From JANNRR01 sp031401675 (GTDB lineage: Bacteria; Pseudomonadota; Alphaproteobacteria; Rhodobacterales; Rhodobacteraceae), in contig JANNRR010000050.1 in assembly GCA_031401675.1 (NCBI GenBank), positions 1 to 64,000 on the forward strand: a DNA stretch of 64,000 bases, written 5' to 3'. Within the stretch, counting starts at the first letter, position 1, and every line of letters begins with the position of its first letter. The notes under the pieces were generated by a model that saw nothing but the letters and a program-made list of their open reading frames with translations, ran no database searches and was not told the origin of the DNA. A program made the position numbers and the translations under genes. Positions 43,108 to 51,799 of this stretch are shown in pieces.

Positions 43108-44220
43108 CTATTTCAACAAGGCGCGCCCCTGATCGGGGGAAAGCGCCTCGGGCCGGTCGCAGGTGGTGGTCAGGGTGATGAACTGCCCGGCCTCGCCCGC
43201 AGCCAGCACCGAGGTCATCACGTCAACCGCATGGATCGCCAGTTCCATTGAACAGCGGTGCGGTTTGCCGGCGGCCATGTTGGCGACCATGTCGGCCAGC
43301 CCGGCGGTGCGGTAGTTGGCGCGGCTGTCCTGATTGGGGATACCGAACGGATGGTTGCGTTCGGGCACGACTTCGTTGGTACCGTCGCGCCCCGCCACCT
43401 CGACCTCGCCGCCGAAGAAGTTCGGGTCGGGCACGAAGATGGTGCCTTCGGTACCATACAGCTCCATGTGGCCGTGCCGGTGTTTCCAGACATCCCAGCT
43501 GGTCGACAGGGTGACGGTGGCGCCGTTGGCGAAATCCAGCAGGGCATGGATGTTGGTCGGTGTCTTCACCGGGATCGTTTCGCCGTGCCGCGGCTGCGAG
43601 GTGATGGTCCGGGTCGGCGAGGCCGAACTTGTAAGGGCCCCGACGCGTTTCACCGGCCCCAGGAGCTGGATCAGGTTGGTGACGCTGTAGGGGCCGACAT
43701 CCAGCATCGGGCCCGCACCCGGCAGAAAGAAGAAATCCGGGTTCGGGTGCCACATTTCCATGCCGTGGCTCATGATATGGGCGGTGCCCGCGACGATGCG
43801 GCCGACCGTGCCCTCATCAATCACCGCCCGGGCCAGCTGGTGCGCGCCACCCAGGAAGGTGTCGGGGGCCGAACCGACGCGCAGGCCCCTGGCCTTGGCA
43901 ATCGCCCGCAGGTCTTCGGCCTCGGCCAGCGTCAGCACCAGCGGTTTTTCGCTGTAGGCGTTCTTGCCCGCCTGCAGGATCCGCTTGCTGATCGGATAAT
44001 GCGCGTCCGGAATGGTCAGGTTGACCACCACGCCGATATCGCTGGCGGCCAGCAGCGCCTCCACCGTATCGGCCCGCACCCCGAACTCGGCGGCCCGGGC
44101 TCGCGCCGCTTCGGGATTGATGTCCGCCACCGCCCTGATCTCCAGCCCTTTGAACAGGGGCCCCAGCCGCAGGTAGGTTGTCGAAATGTTGCCGCAGCCG
44201 ATGATGCCGACGCCGATCAT
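43108..44220 (-). CDS. Gfo/Idh/MocA-family oxidoreductase
   Basis: A 370-residue NAD(P)-dependent sugar/polyol dehydrogenase. The Rossmann start is GVGIIGCGNISTTYL. EKPLVLTLAEAEDL carries the family's EKP motif with the catalytic Lys. The C-terminal beta-sheet domain begins near residue 125. Family members oxidise hydroxyls of sugars, glycosides or inositols. It is directly downstream of a sugar isomerase/epimerase, a pairing common in oxidative glycoside and inositol pathways. ATG 44220 has GAGGAG at 6 bases. Confidence 0.9.
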   Translation of the reverse strand: MIGVGIIGCGNISTTYLRLGPLFKGLEIRAVADINPEAARARAAEFGVRADTVEALLAASDIGVVVNLTIPDAHYPISKRILQAGKNAYSEKPLVLTLAEAEDLRAIAKARGLRVGSAPDTFLGGAHQLARAVIDEGTVGRIVAGTAHIMSHGMEMWHPNPDFFFLPGAGPMLDVGPYSVTNLIQLLGPVKRVGALTSSASPTRTITSQPRHGETIPVKTPTNIHALLDFANGATVTLSTSWDVWKHRHGHMELYGTEGTIFVPDPNFFGGEVEVAGRDGTNEVVPERNHPFGIPNQDSRANYRTAGLADMVANMAAGKPHRCSMELAIHAVDVMTSVLAAGEAGQFITLTTTCDRPEALSPDQGRALLK

Positions 44221-44230
44221 TGCCATCTCC

Positions 44231-44986
44231 TCAATAGGCCGAAGCGGCGGCAAATGACCGTTCGGCAAAGCGCTTGTGGTCCGACGGATTGTCATGTTCC
44301 ATCACGAAGGTGCCGCAGCCCGCTTTCTTCAGCGCGGCGCTCAGGCCTTTCCAGTCCATCACGCCGTGGCCGACATCGGCCCAGCCGTCTTCATTGGCAG
44401 CCTGACCGGCCGGTGCGATATCCTTGACATGCGCCGCCTTGATCCGGGCGCCGTACCGGGCGATCAGCGTCAGCGGATCCACCCCGCCGCGCACCACCCA
44501 GGCCACGTCCAGTTCCAGCACCAGCCTTGGATCGGCTGCCATCAGCTGATCCAGCGGCAGATCGCCCTGTGGCGTCGGCTTCACCTCGAAATCGTGATTG
44601 TGCCAGCCGACGGCCAGCCCTGCATCCCAATAGGGCTGCGCCATCCGGGCCAGGTCCTTGCCGAACGCCAGCCAGCCGGCCGAATCCTTCGGGCGCTGGT
44701 CGGGCATGATGTGCGGCACAAAGATTGATTTCACCCCCAGCACCTCGGCAATCGCCAGCACCCGCGCCGACTGGTCACGCACCATGTCCAGGCTGAAATG
44801 CCCGCTCGGCATCGCCAGCCCGTTGGCGCGCAGCCCCTCGGCCATGTCGTCCAGCGCCGACGCATCGGCATAAAGCGCGCCGTACCCCTCGACCTGGGCA
44901 TAGCCGATATCGGCCAGCATCTTCAGCGTGTCGGCAAGCGGCGGGAAGTTGCGGGAGGAATAGAGCTGGTAGCTGAGCGGTTGCAT
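44231..44986 (-). CDS. Sugar phosphate isomerase/epimerase (xylose isomerase-like TIM barrel)
   Basis: A 251-residue AP-endonuclease-2/IolE-like TIM barrel. It starts LSYQLYSSRNFPPLADTLKMLADIGYAQVEGYG and has metal-ligand-bearing strands WHNHDFEVKP and LELDVAWVVRGGVDP. HVKDIAP and MEHDNPSDH follow near the end. It likely isomerises or dehydrates a keto-sugar made by the neighbouring dehydrogenase. AAAGGA precedes the ATG. It overlaps nothing; gaps of 12 and 10 bp to its neighbours place it firmly in the operon. Confidence 0.88.
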   Translation of the reverse strand: MQPLSYQLYSSRNFPPLADTLKMLADIGYAQVEGYGALYADASALDDMAEGLRANGLAMPSGHFSLDMVRDQSARVLAIAEVLGVKSIFVPHIMPDQRPKDSAGWLAFGKDLARMAQPYWDAGLAVGWHNHDFEVKPTPQGDLPLDQLMAADPRLVLELDVAWVVRGGVDPLTLIARYGARIKAAHVKDIAPAGQAANEDGWADVGHGVMDWKGLSAALKKAGCGTFVMEHDNPSDHKRFAERSFAAASAY

Positions 44987-44998
44987 GGGATTGTCCTT

Positions 44999-47389
44999 TC
45001 AGGTGCCGTAGGTGGCCGAATGAAGATCGCGGAGGGTGAAGACCGGGGCCGGACCCGGTTGTGCGGGCGTAAAGGTGATCGTTGCCGGATAGCCGGGAAA
45101 GATCGTGCAGGCATTGTCGCAGAACCGGCCCGGCTGATCGGCCTCGACCGCGACGAACAGGGCCAGCGCTTCGGCGGAAATGGTGATCTTCCAGCCGGTG
45201 CCGGAGGCTTCGACCGATTGGTGCAGCCGGGGCGGCAACAGGTCGTAGGTTTTCCACGGGTCCGGCGCAAAGACATCACCGGCATGGGTGCCGCCCGGGG
45301 TGCGCCAGACGGTCGCCAGCACTTCGCCCGGCCGCAAGCTGCCCGCCGCCAGTGTGACGACTTCAAGTGCGGCATCCGGGCCCACCGTGACCGCATGCGT
45401 GCCCAGCAGGCGCACCGCCCCCGTCATCTCGGCGGCATAGACATCCAGCGTGATCGCCACCGGAGCAGCGGTATCATTCACCGCCCGCAGCACCTGCCCG
45501 CCATCCTTCGGCACCGCCACCACCGTTACCGGCGCGTAGAAATGCTTGGCCATGTGGTGCAGCAGTTTCCAGCCGCCGCCGTGATCGAGGCTCGACCATG
45601 AACACACCGGCCAGGTGTCGTTCAACTGCCAGATCAGCGTGCCCATGCAATGCGGCTTCAGGCTGCGCCAGTGGGTGACGGCGGTCTTTATCGCCAGCCC
45701 CTGCTGGACCTGGCTCAGATACACGAAATTCTCGAAATCCACCGGGAAGCGGAAATAGCGGAACATGGTTTCGGCGATCCGCGCGTTGCCGCCGGCGTTC
45801 TTCTGGTGGCTTTCCATCACGGGGGAGGCGATGTTCCAGTCCTTTGAGTTGGCGAATTTCCGGATCACGTCCATCGACGGGTAGCTTTGAAAGCCGAATT
45901 CCGAGCAGAAGCGCGGGCTGACATCGCGGTAATGATCGAAATCGCGGCGCTCGTGCCACACGCTCCAGAAATGCATGTCGCCGCTGCTGTCGTCGTGCCA
46001 GGCATCGCCGAAATTCATCGGCCCGGAGGAGGGGGAGGAGGGCCACCAGTTGGCTTCTGGAACAATCACCTTCAACCCGGCCTCGATGGTCCGGTTGAGC
46101 CGGTCATAGTTCACAAGGTAGCGGTCGCGGTTTTCGCGGCTCTCGGGGAACCAGGTCAGAGCCCCGATCAACTCGTTGTCACCACACCAAAGCGCGATGC
46201 AGGCATGATGATGCAGGCGATTGGCCTGTTGCTGAACTTCACGGCCGACTTCTCCGAGAAACTCGGGCGTCGACGGGTAGAGGTTGCAGGCAAACATGAA
46301 ATCCTGCCAAACCATCAGGCCCAACTCGTCGCAGATATCGTAAAACCAGCCCGGCTCGTAGCGCCCGCCGCCCCAGACTCGGATCATGTTCATGTTGGCA
46401 TCGACTGTCGACTGCAGCAGATCGCGGGTTGCCTCGGGCGTGATGTTCGAGGCCAGCGCATCCTGCGGTATCCAGTTCGAGCCCTTGGCAAACACATCGC
46501 GGCCGTTGACGCGGAACTTGAACCCGATGCCCGCAGCGTCCTTTTCGGTAATCAAATCCAGAGCGCGAAAGCCGATCCGCCGCGTGATTGTCTGGCCACC
46601 CACCGTTATGACAAGATCGTGCAGGACCTGTGCGCCCTGCCCGGCAGGCCACCACAGGTCGGGGTTATTGATCACGACGCTGGCGGCGATCAACCCTGCA
46701 TGCGCCTTACCTTGCGCCGTCGCGCCCGCAACGGAGACAGTGACAGGACCATCAGCGATTTCAAGCGTTTGACCTGTAATGCTTACGGTAACCCTTCCCG
46801 GTTCATGGTGCTGAGTGATCACGGGGTTGCATATCTCTGGTCTGCCCAAAGGCCCCAGCCGCACCACCCCGTAAACCCCGAACGGGGCCAGCGCGATGTT
46901 CCAGTCCCAGCCGAAATCGCAGGCCGGTTTGCGCAACATGTTGCCGCTCGGGATCGGACAGTTGCTGGTGGAATAGGGGATGTAGAACGGCATCGCTGCC
47001 TGCCGCTCTGCCGCCACCCGAACCGGCGAGGCAAAGCGGATGCTGATCTCGTTCTCGCCTACCCGCAACGCTCCTGACAGATCGGCACTATGGCTTCGGA
47101 ACATCGTGTCGGCCTGCAATACCGAAGTGCCGTTGACGAACACCTCGGCGACGGTGTCCAGCATCGAGATCACCAGCCGCAGATCGACGCGCGCCACCGT
47201 AAACCGCCGCGAGATCACCCAGTCGCGCTCGGCGATCCAGCGCAGCCCGTATTCGTTCCGCCCGAAGTACGGGTCGGGGATCAGCCCGGCCGCGTGCAGT
47301 GCCGAAATGCCGTCGCCCGGCACGGCCATGTCACAGCGCCACGCCCCCGTGTCGTCCACGAGGGCCCATTGGCCGGCCAGATCAAGCAT
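44999..47389 (-). CDS. Beta-mannosidase, glycoside hydrolase family 2
   Basis: A 796-residue GH2 enzyme of the beta-mannosidase branch. Jelly-roll domain (about 1-170, beginning LAGQWALVD) and Ig-like domain are followed by a TIM barrel with the acid/base Glu406 in WCGDNE and nucleophile Glu497 in CSEFGFQSYPS. The WCGxNE and SEFGxQS forms separate beta-mannosidases from beta-galactosidases. No signal peptide, so hydrolysis occurs after import. Start ATG 47389 lies one base after the TGA of the transporter ATPase. It gives the operon its likely substrate: a beta-linked mannoside or similar glycoside. Confidence 0.9.
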   Translation of the reverse strand: MLDLAGQWALVDDTGAWRCDMAVPGDGISALHAAGLIPDPYFGRNEYGLRWIAERDWVISRRFTVARVDLRLVISMLDTVAEVFVNGTSVLQADTMFRSHSADLSGALRVGENEISIRFASPVRVAAERQAAMPFYIPYSTSNCPIPSGNMLRKPACDFGWDWNIALAPFGVYGVVRLGPLGRPEICNPVITQHHEPGRVTVSITGQTLEIADGPVTVSVAGATAQGKAHAGLIAASVVINNPDLWWPAGQGAQVLHDLVITVGGQTITRRIGFRALDLITEKDAAGIGFKFRVNGRDVFAKGSNWIPQDALASNITPEATRDLLQSTVDANMNMIRVWGGGRYEPGWFYDICDELGLMVWQDFMFACNLYPSTPEFLGEVGREVQQQANRLHHHACIALWCGDNELIGALTWFPESRENRDRYLVNYDRLNRTIEAGLKVIVPEANWWPSSPSSGPMNFGDAWHDDSSGDMHFWSVWHERRDFDHYRDVSPRFCSEFGFQSYPSMDVIRKFANSKDWNIASPVMESHQKNAGGNARIAETMFRYFRFPVDFENFVYLSQVQQGLAIKTAVTHWRSLKPHCMGTLIWQLNDTWPVCSWSSLDHGGGWKLLHHMAKHFYAPVTVVAVPKDGGQVLRAVNDTAAPVAITLDVYAAEMTGAVRLLGTHAVTVGPDAALEVVTLAAGSLRPGEVLATVWRTPGGTHAGDVFAPDPWKTYDLLPPRLHQSVEASGTGWKITISAEALALFVAVEADQPGRFCDNACTIFPGYPATITFTPAQPGPAPVFTLRDLHSATYGT

Positions 47390-47390
47390 G

Positions 47391-48479
47391 TCACAGTCTC
47401 TTTTCGCTCTGCTTGTCAAACAGCGAGGCGCGGGCGGCATCGAAACCGATCAGAATCCGGTCGCCGGCCTTGACCTGCGCCTGGCCATCCATGCGAAACC
47501 GCAGCGGCGTACCCCCGACACTGGTCCAGACCAGCGTATCGGACCCCATCGGCTCGACAATCTCGACCGTCGCCTCGGTCGAAAACGGCAGGTGCCGGGC
47601 AGCGTCGCCAGAATGGATGTGCTCGGGCCTGATCCCGAACCAGCCAGGGCCGGACGTCCGCGCACCCTCGAACTGATACCCCGTCAGCGGCAACTTGACG
47701 CCGCCGGTCACGAAATGTTCGCCGTCGACCATGCCTTCGAAAAAGTTGATCTCGGGGCTGCCGATGAAGCCCGCCACATACTTGTTCTGCGGCCGGTTGT
47801 AGATCTCGTTCGGGCTGGCCAATTGCATGATCGACCCGCTTTTCATCACCGCGATGCGGTCGGCCAGCGTCAGCGCCTCGATCTGGTCGTGCGTCACATA
47901 GATCATGGTGTTGCCCAGGCGATGATGCAACCGCTTGATCTCGACTCGCAGATCGGCGCGCAGCTTGGCATCCAGGTTCGACAACGGCTCGTCGAACAGG
48001 AACACGTCGACATCGCGGACCAGCGCCCGCCCGATCGCCACCCGCTGCCGCTGCCCGCCGGAAAGTGCTGTCGGCTTGCGCTGCAGGAACGGCTGCAACT
48101 GCAGGATCTCGGCCGCCCGCTGTACCCGCTTGTCAACCTCGGCCTTCGGCATCCCGGCAACCCGCAGACCAAACGACAGGTTCTTTTCCACCGTCATCTG
48201 CGGATAGAGCGCATAGGACTGGAACACCATGCCGATGCCGCGATCCTTCGGCTCTTCCCAGGTCACGTTCTTGCCGTTGATGAATATCTGCCCGGTTGAC
48301 GGCTCCAGAAGCCCGGCGATGCAGTTCAGCAATGTCGACTTGCCGCAGCCCGACGCGCCCAGAAGCACGATGAACTCGCCGTCGCCAATGTCGATATCGA
48401 ACGATTTCAGAACCGTTACCGCCCCGAACGACAGCGACACACCCCGGACCGAGACACTGATCTTTTCCATGTTTGTCAT
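47391..48479 (-). CDS. Sugar ABC importer ATPase (UgpC/MalK type)
   Basis: A 362-residue CUT1-type ATPase. Walker A is GASGCGKST, signature LSGGQRQRVAIGRAL and Walker B FLFDEPLSNLD, with the HDQ switch (THDQIEAL). The C-terminal OB-fold regulatory domain (about 240-360; WFGIRPEHIH) is of MalK/UgpC type. I start at ATG 48479, which overlaps the permease stop by four bases (ATGA); the open frame extends much further upstream but that is an artefact. It energises the two permeases next to it. Confidence 0.93.
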   Translation of the reverse strand: MTNMEKISVSVRGVSLSFGAVTVLKSFDIDIGDGEFIVLLGASGCGKSTLLNCIAGLLEPSTGQIFINGKNVTWEEPKDRGIGMVFQSYALYPQMTVEKNLSFGLRVAGMPKAEVDKRVQRAAEILQLQPFLQRKPTALSGGQRQRVAIGRALVRDVDVFLFDEPLSNLDAKLRADLRVEIKRLHHRLGNTMIYVTHDQIEALTLADRIAVMKSGSIMQLASPNEIYNRPQNKYVAGFIGSPEINFFEGMVDGEHFVTGGVKLPLTGYQFEGARTSGPGWFGIRPEHIHSGDAARHLPFSTEATVEIVEPMGSDTLVWTSVGGTPLRFRMDGQAQVKAGDRILIGFDAARASLFDKQSEKRL

Positions 48480-49378
48480 CCCTTGACCGCTCCGGCGGCA
48501 ATGCCGCGGACGAAGTATTTGCCGGACAGAAAGTAGATGGTCAGCGGGACCAGGCCGGTCAGAATGGTCGCCGCCATTTCGACATTGTATTCCTTCACGC
48601 CCTGCAGCGAATTGACGATATTGTTCAACTGCACCGTCATCGGATAGTTCGTGGGTCCGGCATAGATGACCCCGAAAAGAAAGTCGTTCCAGATGCCTGT
48701 AACCTGCAAGATCACCGCCACGGTAAAGATCGGCAGCGACATCGGCATCAGGACCTGAAAGAAAATGCGCCAATAGCCCGCGCCATCGACCCGCGCCGCC
48801 TTGAACAACTCGGGCGGCAACGACGCGAAGTAGTTGCGGAACAGCAGCGTCAGAATCGGAAGGCCGAACACGGTATGCACGAATACCACCGCATAAAGCG
48901 TCGAATAGATGCCCATTTCCCGGGTGATGATCACCAGCGGATACAAAAACACCTGATACGGGATAAAAGAGCCGACCAGCAGGATGGTGAAAGACCATTC
49001 CGCAAGCTTGAACGGCCAGTTCGCCAGCGAATACCCCGAGATCGACGCCACCGCGATCGACACGACGACGGAAGGTATAGTGATGAAGACCGAATTCCAG
49101 AAACCCGGTGCCAGCCCCGTGCAGTTGAGCCCGGTGCAGGCAGCCGACCAGGCCTTGATCCAGGCGTCGAATGTGGGGCGCAGCGTCGGGATGAAGATAT
49201 TGCCCTCGCGGATCTGGTCAAGATCCTTGAGCGAGGTGATGATCATCACATAAAGCGGGATCAGATAGTAGATCGAGGTGACGATCAGCAAAGCATAGAT
49301 CAGCACGCGGCCCGGCGCGAACATCGGTTTGGGCTTGGCTCCGGAAGGCGTGATCGCGGATGCTGTGAGCATGGTCAT
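48476..49378 (-). CDS. Sugar ABC importer permease (MalG type)
   Basis: A 300-residue inner-membrane protein with six predicted helices. A first helix (about 20-42) lies near the N terminus, and the EAA loop (about ELFKAARVDGAGYWRIFFQVLMP) near the C terminus. It fits CUT1 permease 2, paired with the upstream permease. Start ATG 49378 lies 7 bases after the neighbouring stop. Confidence 0.92.
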   Translation of the reverse strand: MTMLTASAITPSGAKPKPMFAPGRVLIYALLIVTSIYYLIPLYVMIITSLKDLDQIREGNIFIPTLRPTFDAWIKAWSAACTGLNCTGLAPGFWNSVFITIPSVVVSIAVASISGYSLANWPFKLAEWSFTILLVGSFIPYQVFLYPLVIITREMGIYSTLYAVVFVHTVFGLPILTLLFRNYFASLPPELFKAARVDGAGYWRIFFQVLMPMSLPIFTVAVILQVTGIWNDFLFGVIYAGPTNYPMTVQLNNIVNSLQGVKEYNVEMAATILTGLVPLTIYFLSGKYFVRGIAAGAVKG

Positions 49379-49385
49379 GATGTGA

Positions 49386-50297
49386 TCAACCCCTGCTTTT
49401 CTTGCCGAATTCGACGATGATCCACGGCACCAGGATGATGGCGGTGGCAAGCAGCAACACGGATGATGCTGCCGTTCCTTGCGCCAGAGCCCCGACGAAC
49501 AGCTTTTCGTAGATATACATGGATGGCACCTGCGACGAGTTGCCCGGCCCCCCTTGGGTCAAGGCCAGAACCAGATCGTAGACGCGCACCGAACCCGATG
49601 CCACGATGACAAAGATCGTGATCATCACCGGCCGCATCATCGGGATGACAATCTGCATATAGGTCCGCCATTTCGGAATCCCGTCCACCCGCGCTGCGCG
49701 CCAGATATCATCGTCAATTCCCCGCAAGCCCGCCAGCATCAGCGCCATCACCAGCCCGGTGCCTTGCCACAGCCCTGCGATCACCACCGTGTAGATCGAC
49801 ATGTCTCGGTTGGTGAGCCAGTCAAAGGAAAAGGTCGTCCAGCCAAGGTCGCGGACCGTCTTTTCCAGGCCGAAGGCCGGATTCAGGATCCAGGCCCAGA
49901 CCTTGCCGGTCACGATGAACGACAACGCAAAGGGATAAAGGTAGATCGTACGAAAAACGCCCTCGGCACGGATCCTCTGATCCATCAGCACCGCCAGCAG
50001 AAACCCGATGATGAAGGCAAAGCCGGAATACAGGATGCCGTAGATCGCCAGATTGGTGATCGAGGTGATCCAGCGCGGCGTGTTCCACAGCCGTACATAC
50101 TGGTCCCATCCCACCCAGTTGTCGTAGAACTCCTGCGGGGTGAAGATCGGCAGGGTCTTGATGCCCGTGAAGGACGACGCGACCGTCCAGGCGGTGCTTC
50201 CGATGAACACCACCAGCACGATGAAGATCATCGGTGATGCGGCCATCTTGGAGGTCATATTCCGGAAAAGGGGATTTGGCCGCTTCAATCCAGACAT
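49386..50297 (-). CDS. Sugar ABC importer permease (MalF/GtsB type)
   Basis: A 303-residue inner-membrane permease with six helices and the EAA loop DIWRAARVDGIPKWRTYMQIVIP. Sequence such as LTQGGPGNSSQVPSMYIYEKLF is typical of CUT1 glucose/mannose-type transporters. GGGGGA precedes the ATG. It is the second gene of the operon, 79 bp after the binding-protein gene, a distance that leaves room for an mRNA hairpin. Confidence 0.92.
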   Translation of the reverse strand: MSGLKRPNPLFRNMTSKMAASPMIFIVLVVFIGSTAWTVASSFTGIKTLPIFTPQEFYDNWVGWDQYVRLWNTPRWITSITNLAIYGILYSGFAFIIGFLLAVLMDQRIRAEGVFRTIYLYPFALSFIVTGKVWAWILNPAFGLEKTVRDLGWTTFSFDWLTNRDMSIYTVVIAGLWQGTGLVMALMLAGLRGIDDDIWRAARVDGIPKWRTYMQIVIPMMRPVMITIFVIVASGSVRVYDLVLALTQGGPGNSSQVPSMYIYEKLFVGALAQGTAASSVLLLATAIILVPWIIVEFGKKSRG

Positions 50298-50376
50298 TGG
50301 TTTTCCCCCTTAAGCTTGCCGAATTTGGCCCGGCATTTCTGCCGGGCCGGTTGTCACTTAGCAAAGGATCCGAAGA

Positions 50377-51612
50377 TCACATTGGTGCGGCTTCGATGAT
50401 CGCTGCGAACTGCTCTTGTGCCACTTCCGGCGTGATCGACAGGTCCGAGAAGAACTCTTTCATCACGTCGTTGATCTGGTTGAGCGAGTCGCGATCCAGC
50501 ATCTGCGAGTTGTTCGGGAACACTTTCGTGCCTTTGTCGAGAATCTCGAGGCCCTTCTGCATGCAGTCATTGGCCGCGGTCAGGTCCACGTCGGCGCGCA
50601 TCGGCAGCGAGCCTTTCTTCAGGTTGAAGGCGACCTGAACTTCCTTGGTCACCATCATCGAGGCCATGGCCAGCTGTGCCTTGGTCACTTCGGGGTCTTC
50701 GTTTTTCGGGAAGTAGAACACATCCCCGCCCGTTCCCAGAACCGGTTCGACGCCCAGACCCGGCAGGCAATCGAAGTCCTTGCCGGCAACCATGCCCGCC
50801 ACGGCAAACTCGCCGCCAGCCCAGTCACCCATCACGTTAGCCGCGGCCTTGCCCTGGATCACCAAAGCAACAGCGTCATTCCACTGCGGAACCACGGTTT
50901 TGGGGTCGATGATTTGACGAGCCTGGTCGATGGCTTGGAACACGGCGGCGAATTCAGCGCCGCGTGCCATCTCCATGTTGCGGTCCTTGTAGACTGCGAC
51001 ATAGTTGTCGACGCCTGCGATGGCGACGATCAGGTCTTCCGTCAGCAGCCCGATTGGCCAGCCTTCGGCGAGCGACAGCGGGATGATGCCCTTTGCCTTC
51101 AGCGCGGGGGCTGCAGCGATCATCTCGGCCCAGTTTTGCGGCGGCGCGATGCCGGCATCTTCATAGACCTTGCGGTTGGTCCACATCCATTGACCGGAAT
51201 GCAGGTTCACCGGCACGCAGTAGATCTTGCCGTCGAGGGTGCAGCTGTCCATCTGCGATTTCGGGCGCAGGATGGTTGCCCAGTCTTCGGCGCTCGCAAG
51301 CTCGGTCAGATCCTGCATCAGGCCAGCCGCGATCAGATCGTCCGCGTCCTTGCCGGGGTTCAGCTGGGTGGCACCCATCGGGTTGCCGCCGAGGATCCGG
51401 CTGATGATGATCGGGCGGGCCACGTCGCCCGAACCGGCAATCGCGCCATCGACCCACTTGTTGCCGGTGGCGTCGAACGCCTTGGCAAACTCGGCCACGG
51501 CGGCGGCTTCGCCACCGGATGTCCACCAGTGCGTCACTTCCACATCGGCCGCATATGCCGCCGACGTTCCGCACAGCGCGGTCGCGGCAAGCAAGGTCTT
51601 CATCAGTTTCAT
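50377..51612 (-). CDS. Sugar ABC importer substrate-binding protein (family 1)
   Basis: A 411-residue periplasmic protein with a Sec signal ending at AYAA/DVEV. The mature start VEVTHWWTSGGEAAAV is the usual opening of CUT1 glucose/mannose-type binding proteins. Other family features are SGQWMWTNRKVYEDAG and VMGDWAGGEFA. It is the first gene of a nine-gene operon. GGGAGGA precedes the ATG, and the paired LacI-type operators lie just upstream, so expression is probably repressed without ligand. Confidence 0.92.
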   Translation of the reverse strand: MKLMKTLLAATALCGTSAAYAADVEVTHWWTSGGEAAAVAEFAKAFDATGNKWVDGAIAGSGDVARPIIISRILGGNPMGATQLNPGKDADDLIAAGLMQDLTELASAEDWATILRPKSQMDSCTLDGKIYCVPVNLHSGQWMWTNRKVYEDAGIAPPQNWAEMIAAAPALKAKGIIPLSLAEGWPIGLLTEDLIVAIAGVDNYVAVYKDRNMEMARGAEFAAVFQAIDQARQIIDPKTVVPQWNDAVALVIQGKAAANVMGDWAGGEFAVAGMVAGKDFDCLPGLGVEPVLGTGGDVFYFPKNEDPEVTKAQLAMASMMVTKEVQVAFNLKKGSLPMRADVDLTAANDCMQKGLEILDKGTKVFPNNSQMLDRDSLNQINDVMKEFFSDLSITPEVAQEQFAAIIEAAPM

Positions 51613-51629
51613 ATTGAGTCCTCCCTGAC

Positions 51630-51667
51630 TTCTAAATCGTTATAGATTTTGCTACAACGATTTAGAA
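51630..51667. promoter_or_regulatory. Paired LacI-family operators controlling the sugar operon
   Basis: TTCTAAATCGTT (51630-51641) and AACGATTTAGAA (51656-51667) are a perfect 12-bp inverted repeat. Seen as LacI-type sites with a central CG, they are TCTAAATCGTTATAGA (51631-51646) and, on the other strand, TCTAAATCGTTGTAGC (51651-51666). Their centres are 20 bp apart, two helical turns. They lie 19 bases before the binding-protein start and about 130 bases before the divergent regulator, suiting control of both. Confidence 0.75.
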
Positions 51668-51799
51668 TTCGCAATCAAGCCCGAATCTGCGCCTTCGCTG
51701 ACTTTATCACCGAAGGAGATGCCAAGGGCCTGATTTCACTGGACCGAAGCCTGCAGCACCAAACAGCCTGGCGGCCGCGAATCGGGGGGGACGACGGCT

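Noticed and set aside
47391..48998. 535-codon frame as a fused permease-ATPase
   Set aside because: The first ~170 codons are the permease gene read in another frame; the ATGA overlap at 48479 marks the real ATPase start.
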